DNA of 64,000 bases from Opitutia bacterium (GTDB lineage: Bacteria; Verrucomicrobiota; Verrucomicrobiia; Opitutales; Opitutaceae), in NCBI GenBank assembly GCA_016217545.1, contig JACRHT010000017.1:558001-622000 (forward strand). Direction: 5' to 3'. A model generated the notes under the pieces. It saw only the letters and a list, made by a program, of their open reading frames with translations. It was not told the origin of the DNA and ran no database searches. The position numbers and the translations under genes were made by a program. Of this stretch, positions 1 to 9,497 are shown piece after piece (within the stretch, counting starts at the first letter, position 1; every line of letters starts with the position of its first letter).

Positions 1-458
1 AAGCGCACTTCGAGCTTCGCGAGGTCGATCGTGATTTCAGCGGTCGGATTGGCCTCCACGAACGCGGCGAGCTTGGCGATGTCCTCGCGCTTCGCGCTGA
101 CGCACGGCATGCCGAGCGTCGTGCTGTTGCCGAAAAAAATCTCGGCGAAATTTTCCGCGATGACGGCCTTGAAACCGTATTTCTGGATCGCCTGCGGCGC
201 GTGCTCGCGGGAGGAGCCGCAGCCGAAATTGGCGCCGGAGAGCAGAATCGTCGCGCCGGCGAAGCGCTGCTCATTGAGCGGGTGCGCGGCCTTGGAGCCG
301 TCCGGGTTGTGGCGGACGTCGTGGAAGAGGAACTCACCGAGACCGTCGAACGTGACGCACTTCATGAAGCGCGCCGGGATGATGCGGTCGGTGTCGATGT
401 CGTTGCCGGGCACGGAAACCGCGCGGCCGGTGACGGAGGTGATTTTGGCGAGAGCCAT
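1..458 (-). CDS. leuD: 3-isopropylmalate dehydratase small subunit, partial (3' end outside window)
   Basis: Small (swivel-domain) subunit of isopropylmalate isomerase, which with LeuC converts 2-isopropylmalate to 3-isopropylmalate in leucine biosynthesis. The minus-strand frame opens at the ATG complementary to 456-458 and reads MALAKITSVTGRAVSVPGND, then the family motifs DTDRIIPARF and GSNFGCGSSREHAP (here GANFGCGSSREHAP), which recognise substrate. About 152 codons are visible without a stop; the full protein is usually about 200 residues, so the C-terminus lies beyond base 1. It follows leuC by 77 bases occupied by a repeat, so the two are probably one transcript. The call is secure; only the missing end is unknown. 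Confidence 0.93.
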   Translation of the reverse strand, partial: MALAKITSVTGRAVSVPGNDIDTDRIIPARFMKCVTFDGLGEFLFHDVRHNPDGSKAAHPLNEQRFAGATILLSGANFGCGSSREHAPQAIQKYGFKAVIAENFAEIFFGNSTTLGMPCVSAKREDIAKLAAFVEANPTAEITIDLAKLEVR

Positions 459-464
459 GAAAAT

Positions 465-541
465 TGAGAGTTGAGGGCTGAGAGTTGAGAGACAGCGGGC
501 TTGGAGCTGATTGCTGAGCGCTGGGAGCTGATAGCTCAGTT
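465..541. repeat. Intergenic CTGA-rich repeat between leuC and leuD
   Basis: The spacer between the two leu genes consists of tandem, degenerate units built on the pattern (T/G)GAG(A/C)(G/T)(C/T)TGA: gttgagggctgagagttgag, then ggagctgattgctgagcgct and ggagctgatagctcag. The same word family (agctgaNNgctgatcgctga) recurs in the spacers at 14333-14478 and 16731-16838 as inverted arms. It has no ORF. It is probably a dispersed noncoding repeat tolerated inside transcripts. Confidence 0.6.
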
Positions 542-1954
542 AACCGCGAAGACTTCGCGCGCATCCGCCACGGTGCCGGTGACGGCGGCGGCGGCGACCA
601 TGACGGGACTCATCAGGATCGTGCGGCCGGTGACGGAGCCTTGGCGGCCCTTGAAGTTGCGGTTCGACGAGCTGGCGCAGAGTTGGTCGCCGACGAGTTT
701 GTCGGGATTCATCGCGAGGCACATCGAGCAACCGGCGCCGCGCCACTCGAAGCCGGCTTCGGCGAGGACCTTGTCGATGCCTTCCTTCTCGCACTGGAGC
801 GCGACGATTTGCGAGCCGGGCACGGCGATGGCCTTCACGCCGGGCGCGACGCGCTTGCCTTTGACGTATTTGGCGACTTCGCGGAAGTCCGAGAGGCGGC
901 CGTTGGTGCACGAGCCGAGAAACGCGACGTCGATCTTCGTGCCCTTGATGGGCGCGCCCGCGGGCAACTTCATGTAAGCGAGCGCCTCGATGATCCCGGC
1001 CTTGTCGTCGGCGGAAGTGGCGGTGTCCGGGCTCGGAATGTTCTCGGAGATCGAGATGCCCTGGCCGGGATTGATGCCCCAGGTGACGGTCGGCGCGATG
1101 TCGGCGGCGTCGATTTTCACGATGTCGTCGTAGCGGCAGCCGGCGTCGCTCGCGAAGGATTTCCAGCGCACCACCGCCTCGTCCCACGCGGCGCCGGTCG
1201 GCGAATACGGACGGCCCTTCAGGTAGGCGAACGTGGTCTCGTCGGGATTGACGTAGCCGACGCGCGCGCCGCCCTCGATGGACATGTTGCAGACGGTCAT
1301 GCGCTCTTCCATCGAGAAGCCGTCGAACACACTGCCGGCATACTCGTAAGCGAAACCGGTGCCTCCGTTCACGCCGAGCGTGCGGATGATGTGGAGGATG
1401 ACGTCCTTCGCGTAGACGCCGGCGCGGAGTTTGCCGTTCACCTCGATGCGGCGGACTTTCAACTGGCCGAGCGCCATCGTCTGCGTGGCGAGCACGTCGC
1501 GCACTTGCGAGGTGCCGATGCCGAACGCGATCGCGCCGAACGCGCCGTGCGTGCTCGTGTGCGAATCGCCGCACGCGATCGTGGTGCCGGGCTGGGTGAT
1601 GCCCTGCTCGGGACCGACGATGTGCACCACGCCCTGCTTGCCGCTCGCGCGGTCGAAGAAAGTGATGCCGAACTGCGCGCAGTTCTTCCGCAGCTCGTCC
1701 ATCATCGCCTGCGCCAGCGGATCGGCGTAGGGCTCGACGAGCTGGTCGGTCGGCACGATGTGGTCCACCGTGGCGAACGTGCGGTGCGGCATGAGCACCG
1801 GGAGCTTGAGGTCGCGCAACATGCCGAAGGCCTGCGGCGACGTGACCTCGTGGATGAGGTGCGTGCCGATGAGCAGCTGCGTCTGGCCGTTGGCCAGTTT
1901 CTTGACCGTGTGGGCGGCCCAGACTTTTTCGAAGAGGGATTGGGGAGCGGACAT
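536..1954 (-). CDS. leuC: 3-isopropylmalate dehydratase large subunit
   Basis: Aconitase-family large subunit of isopropylmalate isomerase, cytoplasmic, carrying a [4Fe-4S] cluster and acting with LeuD in leucine biosynthesis. The 472-residue product has the normal length. It begins [15 protein letters not shown] and shows [19 protein letters not shown] in the first third. The three cluster cysteines sit in GSCTNGR and [11 protein letters not shown] in the last third. The start is the ATG at 1952-1954, giving the usual N-terminus for the family. leuD follows downstream; a LysR-type regulator is divergent upstream across a 203-base gap. Nothing is missing from the motif set. Confidence 0.97.
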   Translation of the reverse strand: MSAPQSLFEKVWAAHTVKKLANGQTQLLIGTHLIHEVTSPQAFGMLRDLKLPVLMPHRTFATVDHIVPTDQLVEPYADPLAQAMMDELRKNCAQFGITFFDRASGKQGVVHIVGPEQGITQPGTTIACGDSHTSTHGAFGAIAFGIGTSQVRDVLATQTMALGQLKVRRIEVNGKLRAGVYAKDVILHIIRTLGVNGGTGFAYEYAGSVFDGFSMEERMTVCNMSIEGGARVGYVNPDETTFAYLKGRPYSPTGAAWDEAVVRWKSFASDAGCRYDDIVKIDAADIAPTVTWGINPGQGISISENIPSPDTATSADDKAGIIEALAYMKLPAGAPIKGTKIDVAFLGSCTNGRLSDFREVAKYVKGKRVAPGVKAIAVPGSQIVALQCEKEGIDKVLAEAGFEWRGAGCSMCLAMNPDKLVGDQLCASSSNRNFKGRQGSVTGRTILMSPVMVAAAAVTGTVADAREVFAVN

Positions 1955-2002
1955 GGAAGGAAAAAACAGGAACGAGAAGTGGTTCGGGCGATTGACTACT
2001 GA

Positions 2003-2063
2003 ACCACGGATTTCACGGATAACACGGATGAAACCGATCCGTGCAATCCGTGAAATCCGTGGT
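2003..2063. repeat. Perfect 17-bp inverted repeat (ACCACGGATTTCACGGA)
   Basis: The arms accacggatttcacgga (2003-2019) and tccgtgaaatccgtggt (2047-2063) are exact reverse complements around a 27-base centre that itself holds internal copies of cacggat/atccgtg. It sits in the leuC/LysR divergent spacer and could form a long hairpin in RNA or a cruciform. It resembles the ACCACGAAT repeat at 7674-7760 in composition and layout, so it is more likely a dispersed repeat than an operator, although its position between divergent promoters leaves that open. Confidence 0.8.
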
Positions 2064-2157
2064 CAAAAACAACGCGGCTCCGTGGCGTGAGCCTCGAAGC
2101 GGTCGCGAGCTTACCAGTTTCTTGCCATAACCGGAAATACCTCTTTCATCACGATTG

Positions 2158-3069
2158 ATGCCGCGCGAGTATCAATATCCCTTCGAGCTGCGCCACCTCG
2201 TCTACTTCCGCGAAGTGGCGCGGCAGCTCCACTACCGCAAGGCCGCCGAGTCGCTCGCCATCGCGCAACCGGCGCTGTCTCGCGCCATCACGCAGCTGGA
2301 AACATCTCTCGGCGTCGATCTCCTCAACCGCACGCAGCGGCGCGTGGAACTGACGGCCGCCGGCAAGGCGTTCCTCGAACGCATCGAGCCGCTTCTGCGC
2401 GCACTCGCCGCCGTGCCTGGCGATATCCAGGCGCTCGCCGGCGGCCAGGCCGGGCACGTGCGCGTCGCGTTCACGGGCCTCGCGATGGCGACGGTGCTGC
2501 CGGGCATCCTGCGCGAGTTCAACCGCCGCTATCCCGGCGTGCGCGTGGAGCTGAACGAGTCGCCGACGTCCGCGCAACTCGACGCGCTGAAAGCCGGGGA
2601 AATCGCGTGCGGCTTTTTCCACCCGGACGAACAGACCCCCGCCGGCCTGCGCACGAAGGTGCTGCTGCGGGAGAAAAACGGCGTCCTCCTGCCCGGCGAG
2701 CATCCCCTCGCCCACGCGAAAAAACTCAAGCTCCGCGACCTCGCCGGCACGCCCTTCGTGATGTTCCCGCGCGCGCACAATCCCGGATTCTACGACCGCG
2801 TGCTGGCCGCGTTTCAACAAGCTGGCGTCACGCCGCGCATCGCTGACGAAGTGTGGCCGCGCGCCAACGCCATCGGTCTCGTGCGCGCCGGGCTCGGCGC
2901 GACTTTCATGTGCCCCTCCGAAGCGCGCCATCTGCCGGCGGAAGTCAGTTTTCGTCCGCTCGACGGTCCAGCGCCGGAAAGCCGGCTCGTGCTCGGCTGG
3001 CGAAAAGATGCCCCGCCCGATCCGGCATTAAACGCCTTTCTGCTCGTGGCGGGCGCGGAAGCAAACTGA
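2158..3069 (+). CDS. LysR-family transcriptional regulator, divergent from leuCD
   Basis: LysR-type regulator of 303 residues. An N-terminal winged helix-turn-helix (residues about 8-67; LRHLVYFREVARQLHYRKAA, then QPALSRAITQLE and LLNRTQRRVELTAAG) is followed by a periplasmic-binding-protein-like effector domain. A TTG lies three bases before the chosen ATG at 2158; the ATG is preferred because it gives the same protein with the common start. The effector domain recalls the CatR/BenM branch by its HHYRKAA-like helix and VxFTGLA stretch, but the ligand cannot be read. The gene faces away from leuCD across 203 bases, the classic LysR arrangement, so control of leucine synthesis is a reasonable inference only. 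Confidence 0.9.
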   Translation: MPREYQYPFELRHLVYFREVARQLHYRKAAESLAIAQPALSRAITQLETSLGVDLLNRTQRRVELTAAGKAFLERIEPLLRALAAVPGDIQALAGGQAGHVRVAFTGLAMATVLPGILREFNRRYPGVRVELNESPTSAQLDALKAGEIACGFFHPDEQTPAGLRTKVLLREKNGVLLPGEHPLAHAKKLKLRDLAGTPFVMFPRAHNPGFYDRVLAAFQQAGVTPRIADEVWPRANAIGLVRAGLGATFMCPSEARHLPAEVSFRPLDGPAPESRLVLGWRKDAPPDPALNAFLLVAGAEAN

Positions 3070-3249
3070 GCGCGCGCTGGACGCCGCCCCGCTGATCGGA
3101 CGCCTCGCCGTTGCGACGCACACGGAGAGCGAACCGCTGCCCTTCCTCGCGCAGCCAGAGGCGCACCATTCGGACTGACCGACGAAGCGAGGGCCTGTCG
3201 TCCTTGAATCGACCGCGTCGCTGTTCTCAAATCGCTTGCCCCCGCCCCA

Positions 3250-4221
3250 ATGAGTCCGAACCCCGCGCTCCGCATGCTGCTCGTGCTGGTCACGGCCGTC
3301 ATTGCCGCGCGAGAGAGCCGCGCCGACGACCATGTCGTGGTCAGTGCCCGCGCCAACGACAGCTACACGCAACGCAAGTTCGGCGGCGACCAAGTGCGTC
3401 CCGAGAGTTACGTCTTCGGCGAAGGCAGCTTCTTCGGCGGCATCACCGCCGACGGCTCGCTCGAGCGCACGGGATTCCGGCAGATCGCCGAGTCGCTGGC
3501 TCCGGAGCTCGCGCGGCAGCAATACTGGCCGGCCAAGGATCTCGCGAGCGCCGACCTGCTACTCGTGATCCATTGGGGTGTCACGACGCCGCATCAATCC
3601 CTGCGCGATGCGCAGAACGTCACCACGCTGTCGTTCGACCCGCGCGACACGCCGCACCTCGAGTCGACCGCGGCCGACCAATTGTTCAAGGACCCCACGC
3701 CGGCCAACGATACGGCGGGCGCGGGCGACGGCTCCCCGTCGGACATCGCCGCCTCGCTGCGCGAGACGGAAATCTCGCCCAGCTTCGACACCATCAAGGG
3801 CTTCAACGACGAGGCCGCGCGCAACTTCAGCGAGGCGAGCAACGCGCAACTGCTCGGCTACACGAAATCGCTGCGCCAGCTCGGCGCGAAGGCGTTCGGC
3901 AGCGCCGAGGAGGCCACGTTGCGCGCCGACCTCTCCAGCGAGCGCTACCTGGTCATCGTCTGCGCCTACGATCTCAAGACGCCCCCACAACCCGGCCAAA
4001 AGCGCCGGCCCGTCTGGGTGGCGCATCTCAACATCCGCGCCGCCGGCACGAATTTCACCATCGCGCTGAACCGCATGGGCCAGGTCGGCGCCAATTTCTT
4101 CGGTCGCACGACCGACAGCCCTACCACCGTGCAGGCCAAGGTTCGCCAAGGACGCGCCACTCCGGGCGAGCTGATCATCCTCGGCGTCGAGGAGCCGACG
4201 ACCAAGCCGGCGAAAAAGTAG
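3250..4221 (+). CDS. Secreted protein of unknown function
   Basis: A 323-residue product with a signal-peptide-like N-terminus (MSPNPALRMLLVLVTAVIAARESRA, then DD). The mature part is soluble, with alternating charged and hydrophobic stretches, no cysteine-rich motif and no recognisable catalytic signature. It has a mid-region IVIHWG-like strand (LLLVIHWGVTTPHQ) and ends in a lysine-rich tail, TTKPAKK. I do not recognise the family. It stands alone: the LysR gene ends 180 bases upstream and tRNA-Leu lies beyond on the other strand. Codon usage matches the neighbours, so it is a real gene. Confidence 0.75.
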   Translation: MSPNPALRMLLVLVTAVIAARESRADDHVVVSARANDSYTQRKFGGDQVRPESYVFGEGSFFGGITADGSLERTGFRQIAESLAPELARQQYWPAKDLASADLLLVIHWGVTTPHQSLRDAQNVTTLSFDPRDTPHLESTAADQLFKDPTPANDTAGAGDGSPSDIAASLRETEISPSFDTIKGFNDEAARNFSEASNAQLLGYTKSLRQLGAKAFGSAEEATLRADLSSERYLVIVCAYDLKTPPQPGQKRRPVWVAHLNIRAAGTNFTIALNRMGQVGANFFGRTTDSPTTVQAKVRQGRATPGELIILGVEEPTTKPAKK

Positions 4222-4288
4222 GCGCGGCGCGGCTGGACGGCCATGCGGCCACGGAGTTGAAGTCGCGGCGCGACTTCCGCCGCCGTAG

Positions 4289-4344
4289 GTCCGCCTTCGC
4301 CGAGGCTACGGCGGACAAATTTCTTTCGCCGCGCGAAAGAAATT
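4289..4344. repeat. Two adjacent hairpins: GTCCGCC..GGCGGAC and AAATTTCTTTCG..CGAAAGAAATTT
   Basis: The first has arms gtccgcc (4289-4295) and ggcggac (4310-4316) around a loop containing ttcgccgaggctac. The second pairs aaatttctttcg (4317-4328) with cgaaagaaattt (about 4333-4344), immediately abutting the tRNA 3' end. The second hairpin may help end the minus-strand tRNA transcript, though it lacks a clear T run. The first has the look of a dispersed intergenic repeat. Confidence 0.65.
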
Positions 4345-4432
4345 TGGTGCCCGAAGAGGGGGTCGAACCCACACGCCTTTAGAGGGCGACGGATTTTGAG
4401 TCCGTTGCGTCTGCCAATTCCGCCATTCGGGC
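4345..4432 (-). tRNA. tRNA-Leu (anticodon CAA)
   Basis: An 88-nt class II tRNA on the minus strand with the 3' CCA encoded (complement of 4345-4347). The acceptor stem GCCCGAA pairs with TTCGGGC. The anticodon stem ACGGA/TCCGT holds the loop CTCAAAA, giving anticodon CAA (complement of 4396-4398), which reads UUG leucine codons. A long variable arm (GCCCTCTAAAGGC) and the T-loop GGTTCGACCCC are intact. It lies between two plus-strand protein genes. Leucine tRNAs are common integration targets, but no integrase or duplicated tRNA end is visible here. Confidence 0.97.
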
Positions 4433-4562
4433 GAGCCAAGGCCGGCACAGAAGCGGGCGAGGCGTCCGATGTAAACTCTGTTTTGAAGCCCGCGGCGGCC
4501 GGCGCCCCGACGAAAACGCCGTTGCCTCCGAAGCCGCGCTCGGAGCAACTTCGCGGCCGCAC

Positions 4563-5345
4563 ATGCGTCTTCGGCCATCATCGACTTACCTGTTCCTGCC
4601 GCTCCTCCTGCTCGGCATCAGCGGGGCGCCGTCGGCTTTGGCGATAACCGTTTTCACCCGCACGCCCACCAACGCGGTGATCACTCTCAACGTCGAAGCG
4701 AGCGACTCGATCGAGAACGTTAAGGCGAAAATCCAGGACCATTCCGGCCTCCTGCCGATGTTCCAAACCATCTCCTTCGCCGCCCAGACGCTCGAAGACG
4801 GGCGAACGCTCGCCGACTACAACATTCAGAACCAAGCCACCCTGCGGCTCGCGCTGACCGCCGGCACCGGGAGCTTTTCCGCGCTGGATTTTTCGGGCAG
4901 CGAGACGTTCAACATCGGATTCGTCAACGACGCCAACGGCGGCGTCAGCGCCACCGCCTACAGCTTCACCTCGCCCGGCACCTGGAACCTCGCGGCCGTC
5001 AGCACGGTCGCGCCGATCGCGATCAACCTCTTCTCCCTCGCCGCAACCGCCAGCACGACGAGCTTCTACAACGAAGTTAGCAACTTCGATCCCGCGAAGT
5101 CCCAATCGTGGACGATTCTCTCGGCCAACGGCGTCACGGGCTTCGACGCCGCGAAGTTCACCGTCAACACCACGCATTTCGCCGGCACCGTCTCGCCCGA
5201 TTGGTTCAGCGTCTCGCTCACGGACAATCGACTGACCCTGAACTTTACGCCCGTTCCCGAACCCAGCACGACCATCGCCTTCGCGCTTGGTCTCGCGCTT
5301 TGCGGCGGCTATCAGTTCCTGCGCCGCCGATCGCGCCGAGGCTGA
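4563..5345 (+). CDS. Secreted ubiquitin-fold protein with PEP-CTERM sorting signal
   Basis: A 260-residue exported protein in three parts. Residues 1-27 are a signal peptide ending APSALA. Residues 28-98 align without gaps to eukaryotic ubiquitin positions 1-71, with 41 identities of 71 by my hand count, including IENVKAKIQD and LEDGRTL-DYNIQ. Residues 99-230 form a beta-rich segment like other PEP-CTERM passengers. Residues 231-260 carry the PEP-CTERM signal VPEPST, a hydrophobic helix, then RRRSRR. The ubiquitin interaction patch is altered (L8 to P, I44 to S, V70 to A), K48 and K63 are replaced (Q, N), K27 and K29 are kept, and the RLRGG tail is absent. It therefore cannot be conjugated as ubiquitin is; a structural or adhesive outer-surface role after exosortase processing is inferred. 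No exosortase is in the window. Next to tRNA-Leu and rsmE. Confidence 0.88.
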   Translation: MRLRPSSTYLFLPLLLLGISGAPSALAITVFTRTPTNAVITLNVEASDSIENVKAKIQDHSGLLPMFQTISFAAQTLEDGRTLADYNIQNQATLRLALTAGTGSFSALDFSGSETFNIGFVNDANGGVSATAYSFTSPGTWNLAAVSTVAPIAINLFSLAATASTTSFYNEVSNFDPAKSQSWTILSANGVTGFDAAKFTVNTTHFAGTVSPDWFSVSLTDNRLTLNFTPVPEPSTTIAFALGLALCGGYQFLRRRSRRG

Positions 5346-5392
5346 CGCCGCGCGCGGCAGCGGCGTCCACCGCAACGAACCCAACCCCCGCC

Positions 5393-6151
5393 ATGCCCGA
5401 CTTTCGCGTCTACGCCCCGGATGTGGTCGGCACCGCGACGGAAATCCGCCTCGGCGCCGACGAGAGTCACCACCTCGTGGCCGTGAACCGTTGCCAGCGC
5501 GGCGATCCGGTCGTGGCGTTCGACGGTCACGGGCGCGAGTGGCAATGCGAGTGCGTCGATCCCGCCAAGGCCGGCGCGGTCCTCCGCGTGCGATCGACGC
5601 ACCAAGCCGCTCCCTTGCCCTGCGCCATCACGCTCGCGCAATCGATGCCGAAGGGCGCAACGATGGACGAGATCGTGCGCCACGCCACCGAGCTCGGCGC
5701 CGCGCGCATTGTGCCGCTCGTCACCGAGCGGACCCAGGTGCACCTCGATGCCGATCGCGCCGACAAGAAGATCGAGAAATGGCGCATCGCCGCGATCGAA
5801 GCCGCGAAGCAATGCGGCAACCCGTGGGTGCCGGAAATCGCCGCGCTGACGAAGCTCGACGCGCTGCTCGCGGGAAGCGCGAAGGATTTCGATCTCAAGC
5901 TCGTCGCCAGCCTGCACGCTGGAGCGAAGCCGCTGCGGAGCGTCGTCGAGCACTGGCGCGCGCAGCACGGGCGACCGCCGCAACGCGTGCTCTGGCTGGT
6001 GGGACCGGAGGGAGATTTTTCGCCGGCGGAAATCACCGCGTGCGTCATGGCCGGTTGCGCGCCGGTCACGCTCGGACCGCTGGTGCTGCGTTGCGACACG
6101 GCGGCCGTCGCGGCGTTGAGCGTGCTGGGCTACGAGCTGGGCGCGAAATAA
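5393..6151 (+). CDS. rsmE: 16S rRNA (uracil-1498-N3) methyltransferase
   Basis: SPOUT-class methyltransferase that methylates U1498 of 16S rRNA using S-adenosylmethionine. The 252-residue product has the usual two parts: an N-terminal PUA-like domain (residues 1-75, with SHHLVAVNRCQRGD) and a knotted catalytic domain. Landmarks are QSMPKGATMDEIVRHATELGA, IVPLVTERTQV, WRIAAIEAAKQCG, the SAM loop LWLVGPEGDFSPAEI and the C-terminal LGPLVLRCDTAAVAAL. The frame is open further upstream, but the ATG at 5393 gives the canonical N-terminus MPDFRVYAP. It starts 47 bases after the ubiquitin-like gene on the same strand, so it may share its transcript. Confidence 0.95.
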   Translation: MPDFRVYAPDVVGTATEIRLGADESHHLVAVNRCQRGDPVVAFDGHGREWQCECVDPAKAGAVLRVRSTHQAAPLPCAITLAQSMPKGATMDEIVRHATELGAARIVPLVTERTQVHLDADRADKKIEKWRIAAIEAAKQCGNPWVPEIAALTKLDALLAGSAKDFDLKLVASLHAGAKPLRSVVEHWRAQHGRPPQRVLWLVGPEGDFSPAEITACVMAGCAPVTLGPLVLRCDTAAVAALSVLGYELGAK

Positions 6152-6256
6152 ACCGCTGACAGTGGGTTCGGTCGCACCGTGACCCAACTGGCGCGAGTAA
6201 GCTCACGGCCTACACAAGGCGCCCGGCGCTCGGCCGGACCGCGGCCGACGCGCTCG

Positions 6257-6742
6257 TCACTTGCGGCTGGCGAGGTATTTCGCGACGTCGTCGCCGGAGA
6301 CGCGGCCGCCGGGGCCGGTGGCTTCGATGTCGGAAATCTTCGTCGGATCGAGGCCAGCTTCCTGAGCCATCTTCGTCGCGCGCGGCGTCCAGACGAGCGC
6401 CTTGGCGGCGGCGGCCGGCGCGTGCGGGGCGGCGTGTGCCGCCGTTTGGGCGTCGTGTTGCGCGGTGGCGATGGCGAGGTGCTGCAGGCTTTGATCGCTC
6501 GTCTCCATGCGGAAGAGCGTTTCACCGGAGCGCTTCACTTCGCCCTTGTTGCCCTTCACGGCAACGATCGTGCCCTCGGCGGGCGACTCGAAATCGAACG
6601 CTGACTTGTCGCTCTCGAGTTCGGCGAGCTTCTGGCCCTTGGCGACCTTGGTGCCGGGGGCGACGACGATGTTGATGATGGTGAGCTCGCTCACCGTGGC
6701 GCCCATCGAGGGCATCGGAACGTCGATCTGGAACGTGGACAT
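6257..6742 (-). CDS. Lipoyl-domain plus E3-binding-domain protein lacking an acyltransferase domain
   Basis: A 161-residue protein resembling only the front half of a 2-oxoacid dehydrogenase E2 subunit. Residues 1-80 are a biotinyl/lipoyl domain with the modifiable lysine K46 in ELESDKSAFD. Residues 81-115 form an Ala/Pro/His linker. Residues 116-161 form a peripheral-subunit-binding domain (TPRATKMAQEAGLD, then GPGGRVSGDDVAKYL). It ends there: the roughly 230-residue catalytic core with HxxxDG is absent, and nothing downstream restores it. It may carry lipoyl groups for, or tether E3 to, a complex encoded elsewhere. The kdsA terminator lies upstream, so it probably has its own promoter in 6743-6830. 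Confidence 0.85.
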   Translation of the reverse strand: MSTFQIDVPMPSMGATVSELTIINIVVAPGTKVAKGQKLAELESDKSAFDFESPAEGTIVAVKGNKGEVKRSGETLFRMETSDQSLQHLAIATAQHDAQTAAHAAPHAPAAAAKALVWTPRATKMAQEAGLDPTKISDIEATGPGGRVSGDDVAKYLASRK

Positions 6743-6830
6743 GGGGGTGTTTCTTTGCCGCGAAATTGCGGCGGTGCGTCGCAGCGGTCAATGCCGCGCC
6801 CGGCGGGAAAAGTTCGCGTCGGCGGGTATG

Positions 6831-6855
6831 AAAAAGCCCGCCAGGGTGGCGGGCT
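6831..6855 (-). terminator. Rho-independent terminator downstream of kdsA
   Basis: The stem AGCCCGCC/GGCGGGCT (6835-6842 and 6848-6855) with a 5-base loop is followed on the minus strand by CTTTTTCAT. It lies 10 bases after the kdsA stop and should end the pyrG-kdsA transcript. Confidence 0.85.
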
Positions 6856-6864
6856 CGGACTAAT

Positions 6865-7659
6865 TCAACTGCGCGCGGCGCGCCAGATGGCGAGGCATTG
6901 CGCGATGAGCTTCGGCAGATCCGGCAGTGGAATCATGTTCGGGCCGTCGGAGATCGCGTTGGCGGGATCGGGATGCGTCTCGATGAAGAGGCCGTCGGCG
7001 CCCGCCGCGAGCGCGGCCTTGGCGAGCGGCGGCACGAATTCGCGGCGTCCGCCCGATTTGCCCCCGGCGGCGCCGGGCAGCTGCACGCTGTGCGTGGCGT
7101 CGAAGATCGCGGGATAGCCGAGCGCCTTCATCATCGCGAAGGAGCGCATGTCGACGACGAGGTTCTGATAACCGAAGGTCGTGCCGCGCTCGGTTTGCCA
7201 GATCTCGGCGGCGTGGCCATCGCGGAGCTTGCCGACGACGAACTCCATTTCCTGCGGCGAGAGGAACTGGCCCTTCTTCACGTTCACCGTCTTGCCGGTC
7301 GCGGCGGCGGCGAGGAGCAGATCGGTCTGCCGGCAGAGGAACGCGGGGATTTGCAACACGTCGCACACGGCGGCGACGGGCTCCGCTTGCTGACGCTCGT
7401 GGATGTCGGTGAGCACAGGGAAACCGAACTCGCGCTTGATGAGCGCGAGGAGTTTCAGCCCTTCCTCCATGCCAGTGCCGCGATCGCCGCCGAGTGAGGT
7501 GCGGTTGGCTTTGTCGAAAGAGCCCTTGAAGATGATGTTCAGCTCACGGTGCTCGACCGCGAGCTGCTTCAGCGTCGTGGCGACGGCGCGGCAGACGGTC
7601 TCGTTCTCGAGCGAACACGGGCCGGCGATGAGGAGGAGCTTCTTCGAATCGAAAATCAT
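6865..7659 (-). CDS. kdsA: 3-deoxy-8-phosphooctulonate synthase
   Basis: Condenses phosphoenolpyruvate with arabinose 5-phosphate to give Kdo-8-phosphate, committing carbon to the lipopolysaccharide inner core. The 264-residue TIM-barrel shows [67 protein letters not shown] and FIETHPDP. Cys15 in IAGPCS matches the metal-binding cysteine of the Aquifex-type enzymes, whereas E. coli-type enzymes have Asn there, so this should be the metal-dependent class. The start is the ATG at 7657-7659. It follows pyrG by 105 bases, filled by an inverted repeat, and ends at a terminator. It indicates a Gram-negative envelope with Kdo-LPS. Confidence 0.97.
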   Translation of the reverse strand: MIFDSKKLLLIAGPCSLENETVCRAVATTLKQLAVEHRELNIIFKGSFDKANRTSLGGDRGTGMEEGLKLLALIKREFGFPVLTDIHERQQAEPVAAVCDVLQIPAFLCRQTDLLLAAAATGKTVNVKKGQFLSPQEMEFVVGKLRDGHAAEIWQTERGTTFGYQNLVVDMRSFAMMKALGYPAIFDATHSVQLPGAAGGKSGGRREFVPPLAKAALAAGADGLFIETHPDPANAISDGPNMIPLPDLPKLIAQCLAIWRAARS

Positions 7660-7673
7660 GAGGACGGAAAACT

Positions 7674-7760
7674 AACCACGAATGGACACGAATTCACACG
7701 AATGGCCAAACACCCGCGAAGCGCGGAACCATTGGTGTTCATTTGTGTTCATTCGTGGTT
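7674..7760. repeat. Inverted repeat of the AACCACGAATGxACACGAAT family
   Basis: The left arm begins aaccacgaatggacacgaat (7674 on) and the right arm ends cattcgtggtt (7750-7760). The two 32-base arms pair imperfectly around cgcgaagcgcgg. It fills the pyrG-kdsA spacer. The tandem word (A/C)ACACGAAT inside each arm suggests growth by short duplications. It is noncoding and parallels the repeat at 2003-2063. Confidence 0.85.
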
Positions 7761-7764
7761 CAAC

Positions 7765-9432
<1,668 letters not shown>

Positions 9433-9497
9433 TTATCACGCCGCCGCCCGAGAAAAAGCTTTGCCAGTTCAGCGAGCTGCCGGGATTTTGCCACACT

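Noticed and set aside
4345-4432. tRNA-Leu as the edge of an integrated island
   Set aside because: No integrase gene or duplicated tRNA 3' end was seen on either side, and neighbours have normal composition.
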